Of a stretch of 64,000 nt of DNA, positions 37,674-49,677 are shown one piece after another. The stretch is taken from the NCBI GenBank assembly GCA_918026815.1, contig CAKJVC010000074.1, positions 18,181-82,180 on the forward strand. The letters run 5' to 3'. The translations under genes and the position numbers were made by a program. Under the pieces are notes generated by a model, which was not told where the DNA came from, did not search any database, and was given only the letters and a program-made list of their open reading frames with translations. Every line of letters starts with the position of its first letter. Positions within the stretch are counted from its first letter, which is position 1. This DNA is from Chalara sp. BL73 (lineage: Eukaryota > Ascomycota > Leotiomycetes > Helotiales).

Positions 37674-38009
37674 TTATCTCCCCTCTGCTTTCTCTTTCTC
37701 CTCATGAAACCTCTTTAATTCCGCAACTTTATTCTGCAGCAACATCCCGTATACCACCGTCTTCTGGTTATTTCCTAGCCATGTACCCATATACGCAGTT
37801 GAAGCTCTCACCGTTAAGGCATTCACAGTCGAAGGTTTGTGCGTGAGCGCCTCCATCTCTTCATAGTCTTGCCAGGTACTTCCGTTAGCTTTACTTTTCA
37901 TGTATGAGGCTTAAAGGATGGCTAGGTTCTCGGCTGTGAGCTTAGGCTTAAGCTTAGGTACGAAGCTCTTCATTTTCGAAAATACCTTGTCAGTTACTTT
38001 GTCGGCCAT
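37674..38009 (-). pseudogene. Small ORF starting MADKVT, broken by one TAA
   Basis: A continuous minus-strand frame of 112 codons runs from ATG 38009 to a stop at 37674, with one internal TAA after codon 32 (LTAENLAIL then stop, then ASYMKSKANG). Both halves have coding character. The second reads GSTWQDYEEMEALTHK, VRASTAYMGTWLGNNQ and KVAELKRFHEEKEK. No intron with GT-AG ends removes the stop. It could be a dead gene, two unrelated short ORFs, or a readthrough case. The N-terminus resembles the short ORF at 10320. The family is unknown. Confidence 0.4.
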
Positions 38010-39905
38010 TCTGTCAGCCTTGAGAGCTATGTTCTCTATATATATACTACATAGCTTTTGCTAAATGGATTGGGTGAAGGTTTAATCCGTGTAGAGCCCA
38101 TTTGGCCAATATTTCCTCTTTTCGGGTCAGAATATGGGGCCGTTCCATGCCTATTCAGTGTGCCTGGTTTGATGAAGCATTTTTGATATCTCCCAGGCAT
38201 CAACTAGGTATGTGAGTTGCATCATGATACGAAGGCGAAACTGGCTCCGGTGATGAAATTCTTCCATTCCTACAAAACTTTTCTACATGTTCAGCATCTC
38301 TTGGTTTCGCCCCATACGTCTCTCCATACGATTGGCATAGATTCCCTTTCTCAAAACATGACCCACATCCATTCTGGGCAAAGGCCCTTGTTCCCTGATC
38401 TCATACGACAAGAGGTAGCCTTCCTTCTGCCTATACCTTCTCCGTCCCGTCTTGCGATCGAAATTCTTCTTCAATCGCCCCATCTCCTCTTTCCAAGCCT
38501 ACTTCCTATTGGCACTTGTTCTCTCAACGTCGGCCGTTCCCTAGAATGGAGCGAAGCCTAGCTTCTTGATGCGGTCCATTTCACTCTCTCGTTCTAATTG
38601 AATGTATCTTCTGCTGTAGCCTTCCAGAGAGAGGCGTTCGCCACATCTACTCACGGTGATATGCTTCTTAGATCAATCGAAGGTGTAGCTATCTGTGATG
38701 TTCTAGTGTGGTTGATGCACTCTGAGGGTAATATGATATGTCTTTTGTAGAAATACATTAAAGAAACAGCAAAAAAAGAGCCCTCTTGTCTCAATCATAT
38801 TAAACTGCTGACAGCATCACGCTAATAAATGCGACAGAAAAGTCATGAGAACCATTCCCTTCCTCCCCCACCCCGCATTCTTGACTGTAAAAGTCCATTC
38901 GCGAAAAAGTACTTTAGATCGTAGTTATTCCAGGTGCTACCTTTTGGTTATCCAACCACCACAGGTTCAAAGCCTGCACCTGCAGAGCCACAGCCCTGAA
39001 TACTCAAAACGCTCAAAGCAAATTAGTCTTCAAAGTCACACAGTCAATGCAGGACCCCCTTCACAGACAAAGCTTTGGCACAGCACCGCAACAAAACAAT
39101 CACGTGCGGGTAGGAATCCCTTCGCCACCACTTTCCGTTCATCTTTTAATCATCAATCGACCAAAATACTCGGAACATGACATATCCGCACGATATGCAA
39201 CAAAACAAATCAGTCCACTAAATTGTATGATCTGTGTGGAGGAATCCTTTTTCCGGATTGTGCAAGGCAGGATGGGATGTTCGGAAAGCCGGTTGCCGAG
39301 CACCCGGACAAGGGGGAACCGCTCGGCTCGACTGGACTTTCTCGACTAATATATCCGTATTGATGGGTGTCATATCGCGCTGCTGTGATAGGTCGGTGAT
39401 TTTATGCAACAAAGTGAATGCGGGTTTATTTAATCGTATTTCTGGAGTAGGCACCAAAATAATCAAGCATCAGATGTTAGAGTTTTCAACAGCACTTAAA
39501 AGCGCAAGACACTCGCTCGGCAATCACAACTGTGAAGTTGTGGCATAACATGTAACGGTAAAATGTGCAGAAGCAAACTCTTTGCAATGATGGCTGTGAA
39601 AGCAGAGCAACGATTCCAACGCAGCCAAGGCCAATTATCATAATACACGGATATCCAACACAAAGGAGAATTTTGGTAATGACAATTACTCATTCTGATT
39701 CCCACCCCGGCCCCCTTCTCGTTCCGACCTTATGTCTTTCTCTACTTTAAGAATGGCAAGTTTCCAGTTTCAATACTATAAAGTGATGTCAAGTCAGCAA
39801 ATGCCCTCACCAGCTCATCATTTTGTTCAGATCTAATGTACCACAACTTGTGGAGCTTCTACATCCAGAGCTCAATGCTCTTTCGATGTTCGATGATAGT
39901 ACTTA
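38010..39905. other. Intergenic region, 1.9 kb
   Basis: No gene is supported. Several ORFs of 60-115 codons overlap one another on both strands without family signal. It likely includes the 3' flank of the aldehyde dehydrogenase gene. Confidence 0.5.
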
Positions 39906-41613
39906 CTACTTCTTCGCTCCAACAGCTAGCAGTGCCGTAAAGGCCCACCTCACAAAGGTACCTGTAGAACTCTCCCCTCCCAATGCAAAGATCTGATCAC
40001 TAGATTAGGTATGTGTTCCCAACAGGTGAAAAGTCCCAGATTGTTCAACGTAAGCAAAGTAAATCATATGGAGCACATACCAATCCCAGCCAGTACTTTA
40101 TTCCCTTAATCTGTTTGCCACTTCTATCGAAGTTTGGCTTCAACTCACTGGTTTTGCGAACTTTTGCCAGTTTGCCATTGTAAGGAGGATATCTAACGTC
40201 GAGAAGCTTCTCCATCCATCCTGGAGTCTTAGTTACAGAACGTCGGTGAGTAAAAGTCTCAAAGGAGGCTCTTCCGCGGTATGCACCTTGCCCGGAGTCT
40301 CCAACCCCTCCGAACGGAAGAGTGGGAATGGCACCATGGAAGAAACCATCATTGACAGATGCACCTCCTGATATCACCTCGTTAAGAACTGTAAAAGAAG
40401 TTAGCTGATGTAATTAAAATGATGCTCTAGCAATACTCTTGTCTGTTTCGGCTTTAGTTCCGAAAGGATAAAGTCCCAGTGGTGTTGAATGAACGGTATT
40501 AGCAATACGGATAGCCTCCTCCACGTCATCTACAGCTAGAAGAGGCATCAAGGGGCCGAAAGATTCATCAACAATCATAGAGTCCTTGATGTCGTTGACC
40601 TGAACGACAGTAATGTCAATGTAATTCTCAGCTTCGTCCACTTCTCCTCCCAAAAGAATCTTTCCCCTACTCTCATCGAGCATTTTCTTAATTCTATGGA
40701 AGTGTCGATTGTTAACTATTCTTGCAAAATCCGGGCTCGTCTTGGTACCGTTAGGATAGAATTCCTTAATGGCTACTTTCAGCTCGGCGATAAACGCTGG
40801 CAGGATATCCTTTTCAACCATAATATAATTTTGGCTGATACAGACTTGGCCAGCATTGTGAGATTTTGCCCACAATAAACGGCGCGCTGCCAGACGAGGA
40901 TCAGCATGTTTGGTGACGATAGCCGGGTTTCTTCCTCCAAGTTCGAGAACAACGGGAGTCAAAGTTTCGGCTGCCTTCTTTGCAATGATTGTTCCAACAT
41001 TGGCACTGCCGGTGTAAAATATCTTGTCCCATTTCTCATTCAAAAGCGCAGTAGTCTCCGGAACTCCACCATTAACCACGGCGTATGCGCTTGAGTCTAG
41101 AGACTCCTCCACAACCTTCTTCATCACCATAGCAGCTGCTGGGGAAACCTCTGAGGGCTTTAAAACACATGCGCAACCAGCTGCAATGGCGCCGATCATA
41201 GGCCCTAGAGAAAGCTGCAAAGGGAAATTGTATGCGCCGATGACAAGCACTGTACCAAGAGGGTCCTTTCTGATTCTTGGGCTGAGTAGCTTGTTTGTAA
41301 GCGGGATATCATCTGGTTTCTCGTCCTTCATCCATCCTGCCAATTTTCCAGTAGTGAAAATGATGTCGTTCTTCAACCAGTCGATTTCTGATATATATGT
41401 TTCGAAGGTCGGCTTTCCGAGATCGAGTTTACATGCCTCCACCAAGGCAGCTTCGTTGTCCACAATGCCCCAATAAAGCTTTCGCAGTTGCGTAAGGCGG
41501 TACTCAATGGGTTTGGTTCTTTGTGATCGAAATGTGGTTTTAAGAGTATTAACAGTAATGGGGATAGAGTCAACAGCAGTAGCCTGAAAAGGTGCAACCT
41601 TAGTAGTAGCCAT
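39906..41613 (-). CDS. HFD1: Fatty aldehyde dehydrogenase, membrane-tailed (Hfd1 type)
   Basis: Exons 41613-40437, 40388-40081 and 39992-39906; introns 48 and 88 nt; 523 aa. The NAD-binding motifs are YTGSANVG and LELGGRNPAIV, with the general-base Glu. The nucleophile is Cys in HNAGQVCISQNY. The C-terminal catalytic-fold motifs are DESFGPLMPLL and LPFGGVGDSGQGAYRG. The last exon, missed by the long ORFs, adds IFALGGESSTGTF then RWAFTALLAVGAKK, a short hydrophobic tail. This fits the class-3 ALDHs that use a C-terminal anchor in ER or lipid-droplet membranes. It likely oxidises long-chain aldehydes to fatty acids. The symbol is by family likeness only. Confidence 0.88.
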
Positions 41614-42615
41614 ATTGGAGCGACTAAGATAGATACTAGTCAGCCAAGCTTCTCAAGTTCGTACTCATAGTGTTTAGGTAGAAAGAGATTCTCACAGTGA
41701 TGGTCAGCGACCTGCAAGAGTGTCGTGTCAGGTGTGTATTGAGTGCATGTATGCTTTTCCAGTGCTATGTTGATTAAGGTAGGAAAAGCAGAAGCTTTGA
41801 ATACTTTATGAAGATGGAATTGAGAGGGGAACGGTGCAAATTCGATAGCGATGCGGTGCAATTAAATGCCGTAGCATCCGTCCTGCGATAGTAGTACGAC
41901 CGCATTCCATTGAAAGCGAGGGACGGGCCATCTCAAGGGGGACGCGAAACTGCTCTCTGCTTACCTAACTGCATATGCCGAGGCTCATCATATACCTTTT
42001 TTTTTTTTTTGCGGGGTACCCGAGCCTGTAAGCACGTGAATCCGCTGATTGAAGATGACAGTTGCCGGTTATTGGCTCTATTATACGTATTATACGTGAA
42101 GTGAAGTCTTTCACAATAAACACTGTATGGATTTCTTGTGCAATGGAGATATAGGAATTAAATTAATACCCAGGTTCAGCCAATGGCGTTCAAAATTAAG
42201 GTATTCTTGACACTGATGGAATGAGGCAGCACCTTCTGTCAGTAACTTTTTTGTGATCCGAAATGCCAGAAAAGCATTGGCCAAAACACACTACGGCATA
42301 CCCTTTAGCAGATACTGGGATCACATCTTTAAAGAGAAGTGCAAGGCGAATGGCTAATGTGGTCGGTCAAAATAGTCCCATCAAGGATTCGATGCACTCC
42401 ACGGATCTGGATGAGTATCCGGATAACGGTCGGGTATCATCCCATTGCGAACATCGGGACCTTATACATCATGTATATTGTCGTATCAATCAGCCATGTC
42501 TCATGTGAGGCTATGCACTTGTAAACTAGAGATGCTAATATTGGCTGATTGAAGCTAGAAATGTTTTTCGCGGACATAGACATGAGCCGCTCCCAGACTC
42601 GATTATATTATTGTA
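41614..42615. other. Intergenic region with poly-T tract
   Basis: About 1 kb between the ALDH start and the 3' end of APM3. It contains a run of 14 T residues at 41997-42010. No gene is supported. Confidence 0.55.
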
Positions 42616-44372
42616 TTAGCATCTAATCTCAACGCCACCTCGACTTATTGTCAGGTATTTCACCCCTTTGTATGGTTTTACGCCTTCGCCGACCCCCCGG
42701 CTTTTACGTGCATCAATCTGTAGAGATTCAACCTTGATGCCACTCGGGAGCCAACCTTTGACGGAAAAGCTGACATTCGCCGAACTGGGCATCAATATTT
42801 TGTTTTGCGCTATCTTTCGAGAGTCTTTCAAGACCCCCTGATCGTCCGTCGGCGCTGTCGCAACAATAGATTTTTCTGGGGCTTGGTAGGTCCCTTCATC
42901 ATCGTCATAGCTCCCATCAAGCTTGAAGCCACTGCCTTCAAAGTCTTCCTCGGCCTCAGAAAGCGGTCCAACAACTGTACAGCGCAAAATAGCCCCACCA
43001 GCAACAGTATCTTTCGCTGGTATATGCCAATCTATCTGCCTCGCGCCAGGATTGTATATTGTGTCACCTCTACTCGCTCTAATCTCAGGTAGGTTCCTCA
43101 CGTCAGTAGGCAATGGAACCGAAACAACTAGGTCTTCTAGGGTTGGGACGGTAGAAGTACCAATAGTGCTACCACCTAGAGCTGCGAATCCCGAACCACC
43201 ACGCCCTATTCCATGGCTATTGTTTCGAGAGCCCGAGCCAGATATTGAAGAATTTCCTTGTCCAGAAATCTTTGTAATAAATAATCTAACCTCAAACTCC
43301 GAGCCAGTGGCTCCAAGACTAGTTTTGACTTCAATACTCACAGGCAGTTTCAGATTAGGTGATTTGGTACTTCCAATTATTCCGTTCTGGAATGGTAATA
43401 AATCGACCTCATAACCTGCTAGAACAAAGCGCCCATCAGGTGGAACAAAGCTCAGTTCACCTGGATTTTCTCGCCACTTTGCCAACCTCACACAAGGATG
43501 GAATACAGGCAGTTCCATGACACTATTCAAATTTTGCTTCCCAGAAGGGGTAGATAGGCTTAGGAGCAAATCCGGCACCCCTGATATTTTTGACGTGAAT
43601 GCGATTGTTCCATTTGCGAAAGCTGCCAGTGGCCTGCCTGACGGTGCAAGGGTGACAGAAAGTGTCTCAACGAGGTCTACATATAGCTCATTCGAGGTAT
43701 GCCTTACATTAGCTCTTCGCCATGGCAAAGCAGGCGTATTGGCGGCGGATGATCCACTTGAGGAAATACCTGGCATGTTAGTAGCAGAAGTGTTGCCAGA
43801 AAGTCCAGGTTTCCTTCAACATTTAGCACTCTGCATGTAACCTCTAGCAGCTTGACATACCCGGGAATGTTGATCCCTCCTAATAGCTTCCCAAGCCATC
43901 CCTCAACTTCCACCAGATCCCTCAGCGCATTTGGCTCTGTGGTGCTGATTGCGCCAGCATCACACATCTCATTCAGTAGTTGTGCCACCACATCATAACT
44001 AGCTTCTATTTTGTGTGCCAACAGAGGCGAACCAACAAAATCCTCTAATACATCTACAATTCGATGCAGAAACTCAAGCGCGAGCAAGGGTTCGATCTCA
44101 GAGGAAGAGGTTAGGAAGAATAATAGATTGGCGTGGCAAAGACTGAAAAGCAGGGTTGGCGGTGAGAGATTGGGGAGATATACGAAGTTTGGTCTAGGTA
44201 GAGGATGTGCCAAATATAACGGGAGAAGCTGGGCAGCTGGTAGGGGTCGAGATGTATATGCATGAGTTAAGATAGGGCGACTATATTTGTTATTAGAATG
44301 TATACATGGAAGACTGAATGAAGCATACTGATGTTCATCGTAGATGTACAACGCCTCTATAGACCCACTCAT
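42616..44372 (-). CDS. APM3: AP-3 adaptor complex mu subunit
   Basis: Exons 44372-44329, 44280-43861 and 43813-42616; introns 48 and 47 nt; 553 aa. The first intron is a multiple of three, so the ORF reads through it, but its GTATGC donor and TCTAATAAC branch site are convincing. The ATG at 44372 gives MSGSIEALYIYDEH. The longin half contains LPNLSPPTLLFSLCHANL and TSSSEIEPLLALEFL, then ASYDVVAQLLNEMCDAG. The mu-homology domain begins after NTPALPWRRANVRHTSNEL and runs through VSVTLAPSGRP-type and VPDLLLSL segments to GVKYLTISRGGVEIRC. AP-3 carries cargo from Golgi or endosome to the vacuole, and mu3 reads YxxPhi signals. Confidence 0.92.
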
Positions 44373-44615
44373 GTTCAAGGAGTTTCTGCTACCGAATCAT
44401 TTGGTGTTCTCGAGATGTTGGTAAGCTTGAGCCCAGGTTGAATGTCGACCTGGGTTGGTGGGGTGGTTGTTGGATCAAGCTTGCGCTCACCCGGCCCGCA
44501 TCTGACCGCGCCAAGCATAGTCTCTGGATCGATCCGCTTTAATTTGGTGCGTTTGAAGCAATATCTGAACCTCTCATCATTTGTTTAGCATAAGAAGTCT
44601 ACAACATCCTTCGAA

Positions 44616-44964
44616 ATGTGGTGGCCTTTTTCATCGACGCCTAGCTTGAACGAGCTGCAGCGAATTGAACCACTTCGCGATGCTATGAAAGCTGATATTA
44701 ATGATTGCATGAGCTGCAGAATTACTGGCATGTCCCTCACAAATGTCTCCCTGTTTCGCACAGCCGTTCTAATCGCTTATAGGCGCTGGTGCTTTCATGG
44801 GGTTAGGCGCCTACAGCTATTTCTCAGGGCACCGTCAGCTGCAATTGAACCAGGCGAGAATTCTGAAGAGCAAGAGTATGATTGGGTTCAGAGGGCGACA
44901 AATCGGAATCACCAGCATTGCAGCTTCATTCGTTGGCCTGGGTATATACAGACTGGTTAATTAG
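44616..44964 (+). CDS. DMAC1/Dmo2-like (DUF4536) mitochondrial membrane protein
   Basis: Exon 1 is 44616-44727 and exon 2 is 44783-44964 (97 aa). The intron has a GC donor (GCATGT), a TTCTAAT branch site and a TAG acceptor. Only this GC-AG join gives the needed phase 1 and the family-like RITGAGAFMGLGAYSYFSGH. The motif DCMSCRITG carries the CxxC. Two small hydrophobic segments follow (AFMGLGAYSYF; ITSIAASFVGLGIYRLV). Human DMAC1 helps assemble complex I; yeast Dmo2 is a small mitochondrial protein. The unspliced reading to 44960 ends in unrelated sequence. Confidence 0.65.
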
Positions 44965-45793
44965 GCAGCTGGTATACATCTGCATTCACACTCGACTGTA
45001 GCATTTGACAACGAAGAGAAAGGTATGACTGAATGGAGAGAACCTCCCTAGGATCTTTCGCAATTTATACTGATCCCTGATACTTCAGACCTGATGCGCT
45101 AACCTGAGGGTTTCTTGCAAGACACTTCAGATAACTCAAAGGGCCGTTAATGCTGTTCCAATTCGGACACCTTGGATGCTCTCCACTCTCTGCCGCAAGA
45201 ATCGCCTCTACTACGAAATATCTGTGGCAACATCAAATGTATGCATATCTGAACAGAGGTTGGGTCTGTTCTTGTCTTAGTGCCATCTTTGGGTGGAATC
45301 TCGAGGGGATAGTGCTCACGTCACCACGAGAATGCCTCTCTCGATCATATGATACAGTGGACAATGTCTCTGCGCCGTAAAACGGGCAAGTCGCTCGAGC
45401 AACACTGTTGGAGCGATAGACGTTCTTTTACTTAGGTGGAGAGGCTTTTTGCAACAATAGTCATACGCCAATCTGTTACCAGCTACATATGCATCACATG
45501 GAGAGCATAATGATAACAACCATTCCTCTAAAATGAACGATAATTAGAACGATAGCTGGACAGGCTAGTTTTATCTGTATAGCGGTAGCTTTTAGATGTA
45601 GATTCAACATGTAATAATGGCGCAAGGAAGCAAATATCGTTCAAATCGCCGTCTTAGATTCCCGTCCTATCAATCCTCTACCCCTTTTATTTCAGCCTTG
45701 TCTCGCTTAATTTAGCCATCCTGAACCACCCTGAAGCCTTCTAAAAGTTCTTTGAAGAGCTTCAGCCTTGTCGAACCATAGAGCACTACAAAC
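44965..45793. other. Intergenic region
   Basis: About 830 bp between the DMAC1-like gene and RRP4. It presumably includes the RRP4 promoter. Nothing else is recognised. Confidence 0.55.
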
Positions 45794-46847
45794 ATGGCAA
45801 TTACTATACTTGCCCCAACTCCGGCTACGACAAAAGTTCAAGTACAGGATTCTTCAGACGATTCTGACGATGGGGGGGTTGATCTTCAAGGAGATAGCGA
45901 CATGCGCCCAACCAAACGATTCAAGAGTTCAGAGGTCGTCACCCCAGGAGAAGTTGTAACGGACGATGCTCAATGGATGAGGTGCCAAAGTTCTCCCACC
46001 TAAAGTGCTTTCCTAATTGATATTTAGAGGTCACGGTACATATGTTGCTCCAGCAAGTTCTGAGATAGTCGCGACTGTTGCAGGGACGGTACAAAAAACG
46101 AACAAGCTCCTATCTGTACGACCCTTGCGAGCTCGCTATACACCCGAAATAGGCGACCTTGTAGTTGGCCGTATTATTGAAGTGCAATCTAAACGGTGGC
46201 GAGTTGATGTTGGAGCTCCTGTTTTCGCCGGCCTACCGCTTGCAGCCATTAACCTTCCTGGTGGGATTCTGCGCAAACGTACCGAAACAGATGAGCTACA
46301 AATTCGCACATTCTTCTCTGAGGGCGATCTATTAGTAGCAGAAGTCCAGAGTTTACATCAAGATGGCAGTGCAAGTTTACATACACGAAGTCTAAAATAT
46401 GGCAAGCTGCGAAATGGTATCTTCATAAGCGTCAGTGGTGTCGGTGGTGGTGGAGGTGTGATCAGGGCTAAGAAGCAAGTTTCTACAATTGAAACTTCTG
46501 GTGGGGGAGGGAAGGTAGACGTCATTTTGGGTGTCAACGGATATATCTGGATCAGCAAGCATGTCGAGATTGCGAGTGGTGATGCCGCGATTACACGACT
46601 TGATGAGCAAACTAGCAGTACTGCATACTCAAGTCAGAATGATGAGATATCACCTGAAACTCGGAAAGAGATTGCAAGGATTAGAGACGTGATTCAGCTT
46701 CTTGTTCAAGAGGGTCTCAATGTCGATGAAGATATGGTCTTGGGAGCTTATAACGCTGCTGTGATAGTTGAAGCAGAGGAGCATTCCGAAGTTAGTTCTT
46801 ACCTTGGAGGCACGCTTGGTCAGAAGGTCCTGGAAAGAATAAGATAG
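45794..46847 (+). CDS. RRP4: Exosome cap subunit Rrp4
   Basis: Exons 45794-45981 and 46028-46847 with a 46-nt intron (335 aa). The N-terminal domain has [21 protein letters not shown] and [20 protein letters not shown]. The S1 domain is at about 105-185 ([48 protein letters not shown]). The KH-type region has [16 protein letters not shown]. Rrp4 is one of three S1/KH cap proteins over the exosome barrel and guides RNA into it. A Gly-rich stretch (SGVGGGGGV) sits between the S1 and KH parts. A long minus-strand shadow overlaps that stretch. Confidence 0.95.
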
Positions 46848-47787
46848 CCGCATGTCCTTCCACTAAGGGAACAAAAATCATTGGCAAGTGCATGTCATAC
46901 CTAGCTTATAGTTGCCTACGTGCTAGAAGGGTACAGTCGAAGCCCGTTGAGAGCCTGAGCTTGCGACCATCACTTCGAAAGCTAAAATCTCGATAGTCCC
47001 CTCAAGGCAATTAAAGGTGGACCGAGCTCAGCCACATAGCCTTCTTCATTAAGCAAGCCATCAATGCCCCAATAAAGGCATAAACATGGCATAGATAGAA
47101 GCAGCCAATCTAGGAAGCACCTGACGACAACATTTGCAGCAGGGAAACTGGAGCTTTTAGATTCTAGATCAGTCATATCCTTTGTATACCAATTGAGAGA
47201 CTATCTACACAACTACGCACTGTCATCTCGTTCTAAATCTTAATAGTTCATCACCAGACTTGCGACACCTTGCCAATTCTTTTGCCTCGCTTCTTCCTTT
47301 CGTCTCATCCAGTCAAAATGCAATTCCAATTCCTCAAGTTTGTCAGGCAATATCAGCCTTTCTGTAAACGATCTCCTCGAATCACCGATGGGCGCTCAGC
47401 CTAATGTACCTTTACTCCATTTACTATTATTGCTGCTGTTTCTACCACTACTCTCTTAGCTGCTTGCGCGGTTCGGAAAGTGGTAGTCTGGGAAAAAGCA
47501 GTGTCTGTATAGACCAGTTGTAGAGTCGTTAGTAGTCTACAAACACTGGCTTGTTTGGCCACGCCGAACCTAGTAGAATAGCACTTGATCTCGAATTATG
47601 CGAATGTGACCGCGCGAGGCCGTTTTCCTAAAGAATAGTCAGGAATTAGTTGTGTCTCGCCACCTTAGGAACAGCCTTACAGATAGGCAACCCCGCAGAA
47701 AAAAGCAGTCGGCATAACCAGTGGGTTCCCATGATTCAGCGCGTACATATCACAAAATGAAAGTTCCGTTTATGGGGAAATAAAGCC
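46848..47787. other. Intergenic region
   Basis: About 940 bp between the convergent ends of RRP4 and the RS-rich gene. A 64-codon minus-strand ORF (47176-46982) has a hydrophobic core but no support. The change in apparent sequence quality discussed in the findings falls somewhere between here and 48.4 kb. Confidence 0.5.
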
Positions 47788-48984
47788 TACTCACTACGAT
47801 TCATCGACACTCCCGCTTGAGCTTTCCTTCCTTCCCCCAACCAGGGCAATCTTCCTCTCAGCAGCCTCCTCCTCAAAAGGACGTCTTGTCTTCTCTACTA
47901 TAGCTTCAGTTTCAGCCCTCTCTCCTCTCCACAAACTTCCATCTATCCTCATAGCTTTGTTTCCTGATGGGATATCTCGACTGCCCCATTCTCTCGTACC
48001 TTCTTATAACCTCTTTCTCCTCACTTCCTTTCTTTTTGTTGTATGTGATTTTCAATTTTAGGTCCAGCAGGGTGTTTCTCGATGGTTCCCGTCTGTGAAA
48101 AATAACTATTATTGTCCCTCAATGGCCTATGTCTCTTTGTCTCTTCATATCTATCATCACTGTGGTTCTTCCGAGCATTCTCATAATATCGATCTTCAAA
48201 ATAGGGATCAGCAATTATCTTCGATGACCTGTAATTTTGTCTTCGCCCATAATGATCCTCCCCCCGGTATCTGCCCTTTTGCTCTCGTTTCTTTTTCTGG
48301 AGGTCCACCACACTGTTCCATCCTTCCACGGAGATTGCAATCGGGCCCTTTCTCTCCCATGACTTTACAATTTTCCTTGCACCAGACTCTGTGTTTCGTC
48401 GTCTAGGTCTAGATCCGCTACGCGAAAAAGTCCTCTCGTTTCCCCTTCTCATCCCCCCCAACCTGCCGCCCGTCGTCTAGGTCTACTTCGTGATCGAGAG
48501 AATGATTCGGATCTGTATCTCTCCCTTTTGGCCTCTGGATCTCCTTCCTGCCTTCGAGGTCTGCTCCGTTTTTGAGAGCGAGCTCTAGCACCGTCTCTGC
48601 GACCTTCGACTAGCAAGCGCCAGCCATCTTCTTTTCTGCATCTTTCATTTGAACAAGAACAAGCTCTGCGTCGGCCATTTCCTTTAATTGAGCCTGTAGT
48701 TCGTTTTATAGTCTCCGTGGATCTCGCTCTCTCATTCTTGGGCCCTAAGCCAGTCATGACATCTCGTCGATAGATATCCCTACGAGAGTTCAGTGTCGGA
48801 GCTATAGCACATCAGTGATTGTCTCTTGCCTATAAGGTGAGGGACGGCACATACATACCGACCTTCTACGGCTCTTCCTAGCCCTTTCTTGACTTCTGAG
48901 ATGCCTCTCCATTTGCAAAGCCTCACCTGCTTTATCTTTGACTAACAGAAACAAGTATTTGAGAAAAGCGCGTTTACCAGGCAT
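47788..48984 (-). CDS. Arg/Ser-rich protein, probable SR-type; one apparent missing base
   Basis: Proposed exons are 48984-48855, 48801-48025 and 47979/47980-47788; introns 53 and 44 nt. The first join turns KSRRRSV into RRRSVSPTLNSRRDIYRRD. In exon 2 the RS frame breaks at a run of seven G (plus-strand C at 48453-48459). With one extra G the frame runs from RSRSRPRRRAAG into RTFSRSGSRPRRRN, and all phases then close (about 366 aa). The C-terminal exon reads RDIPSGNKAMRIDGSLW then RRPFEEEAAERKIALVGG. It resembles RS-domain splicing proteins, but no RRM or PWI domain is visible. The 5' end may lack exons. Confidence 0.5.
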
Positions 48985-49677
48985 CTTTACTAATGCTGCT
49001 AATCCTAGGAATGTGCCATATACTTTGGTTGGTGATCATAGCAGAGCAATTCGTGTGCTTATAACTGTAACATGAGCCAGTGCCATTCTATTTCTGAATC
49101 CGACCAACTAAGTGAGTGAATCTCAACGTAAAAATGATGCATTGGGGTTATGAAGGGAGATTTGTCCTGGCAAATTTTGTCACGAAAGTTATCGGATAGG
49201 ACAGTCAAGGTTGGCTGACTTTGAGTAGATGTACTTCACTGGCTGAATCATTAAGTTCGGCGCTAACATTTACATGCTACGCGTGCTCTGATGGTCCAGC
49301 TTCTTTCTTGACATATTACCTATGAATCAACGTCAACAGGCTCACATATCAGAAACAAAGCTTCATCTCAGTACTCGCTACGTCTCCTATTCTGCTTATG
49401 CTATCTTATAAAGCAGTACTGGGGGATAAGAGCATTTCCTTTATTTCACCATCCGAGGATCATCCATCGTATTCATGATTAGCTCGTTCCATTCCAACGC
49501 CGTAGCAAATGCATAGAGTTCCCCAAACACCGCAGCCGGCCCTCGAAGCATATCATCCACGCGTAAAGAACTATTCACGCCGAGCTCCAAACACCATGAA
49601 AGAGAAAAGAAACCTTAAATCTACACCCATTAATCAAAAAGCCTTGCTGATATTATTAAATCTTCCATTAAAGGAGT
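48985..49677. other. Intergenic region
   Basis: About 690 bp between the start of the RS-rich gene and the 3' end of SOG2. No gene is supported. Confidence 0.5.

Noticed and set aside
46982..47176. 64-codon minus-strand ORF with hydrophobic core
   Set aside because: Single short ORF without homology signal, in the convergent spacer.
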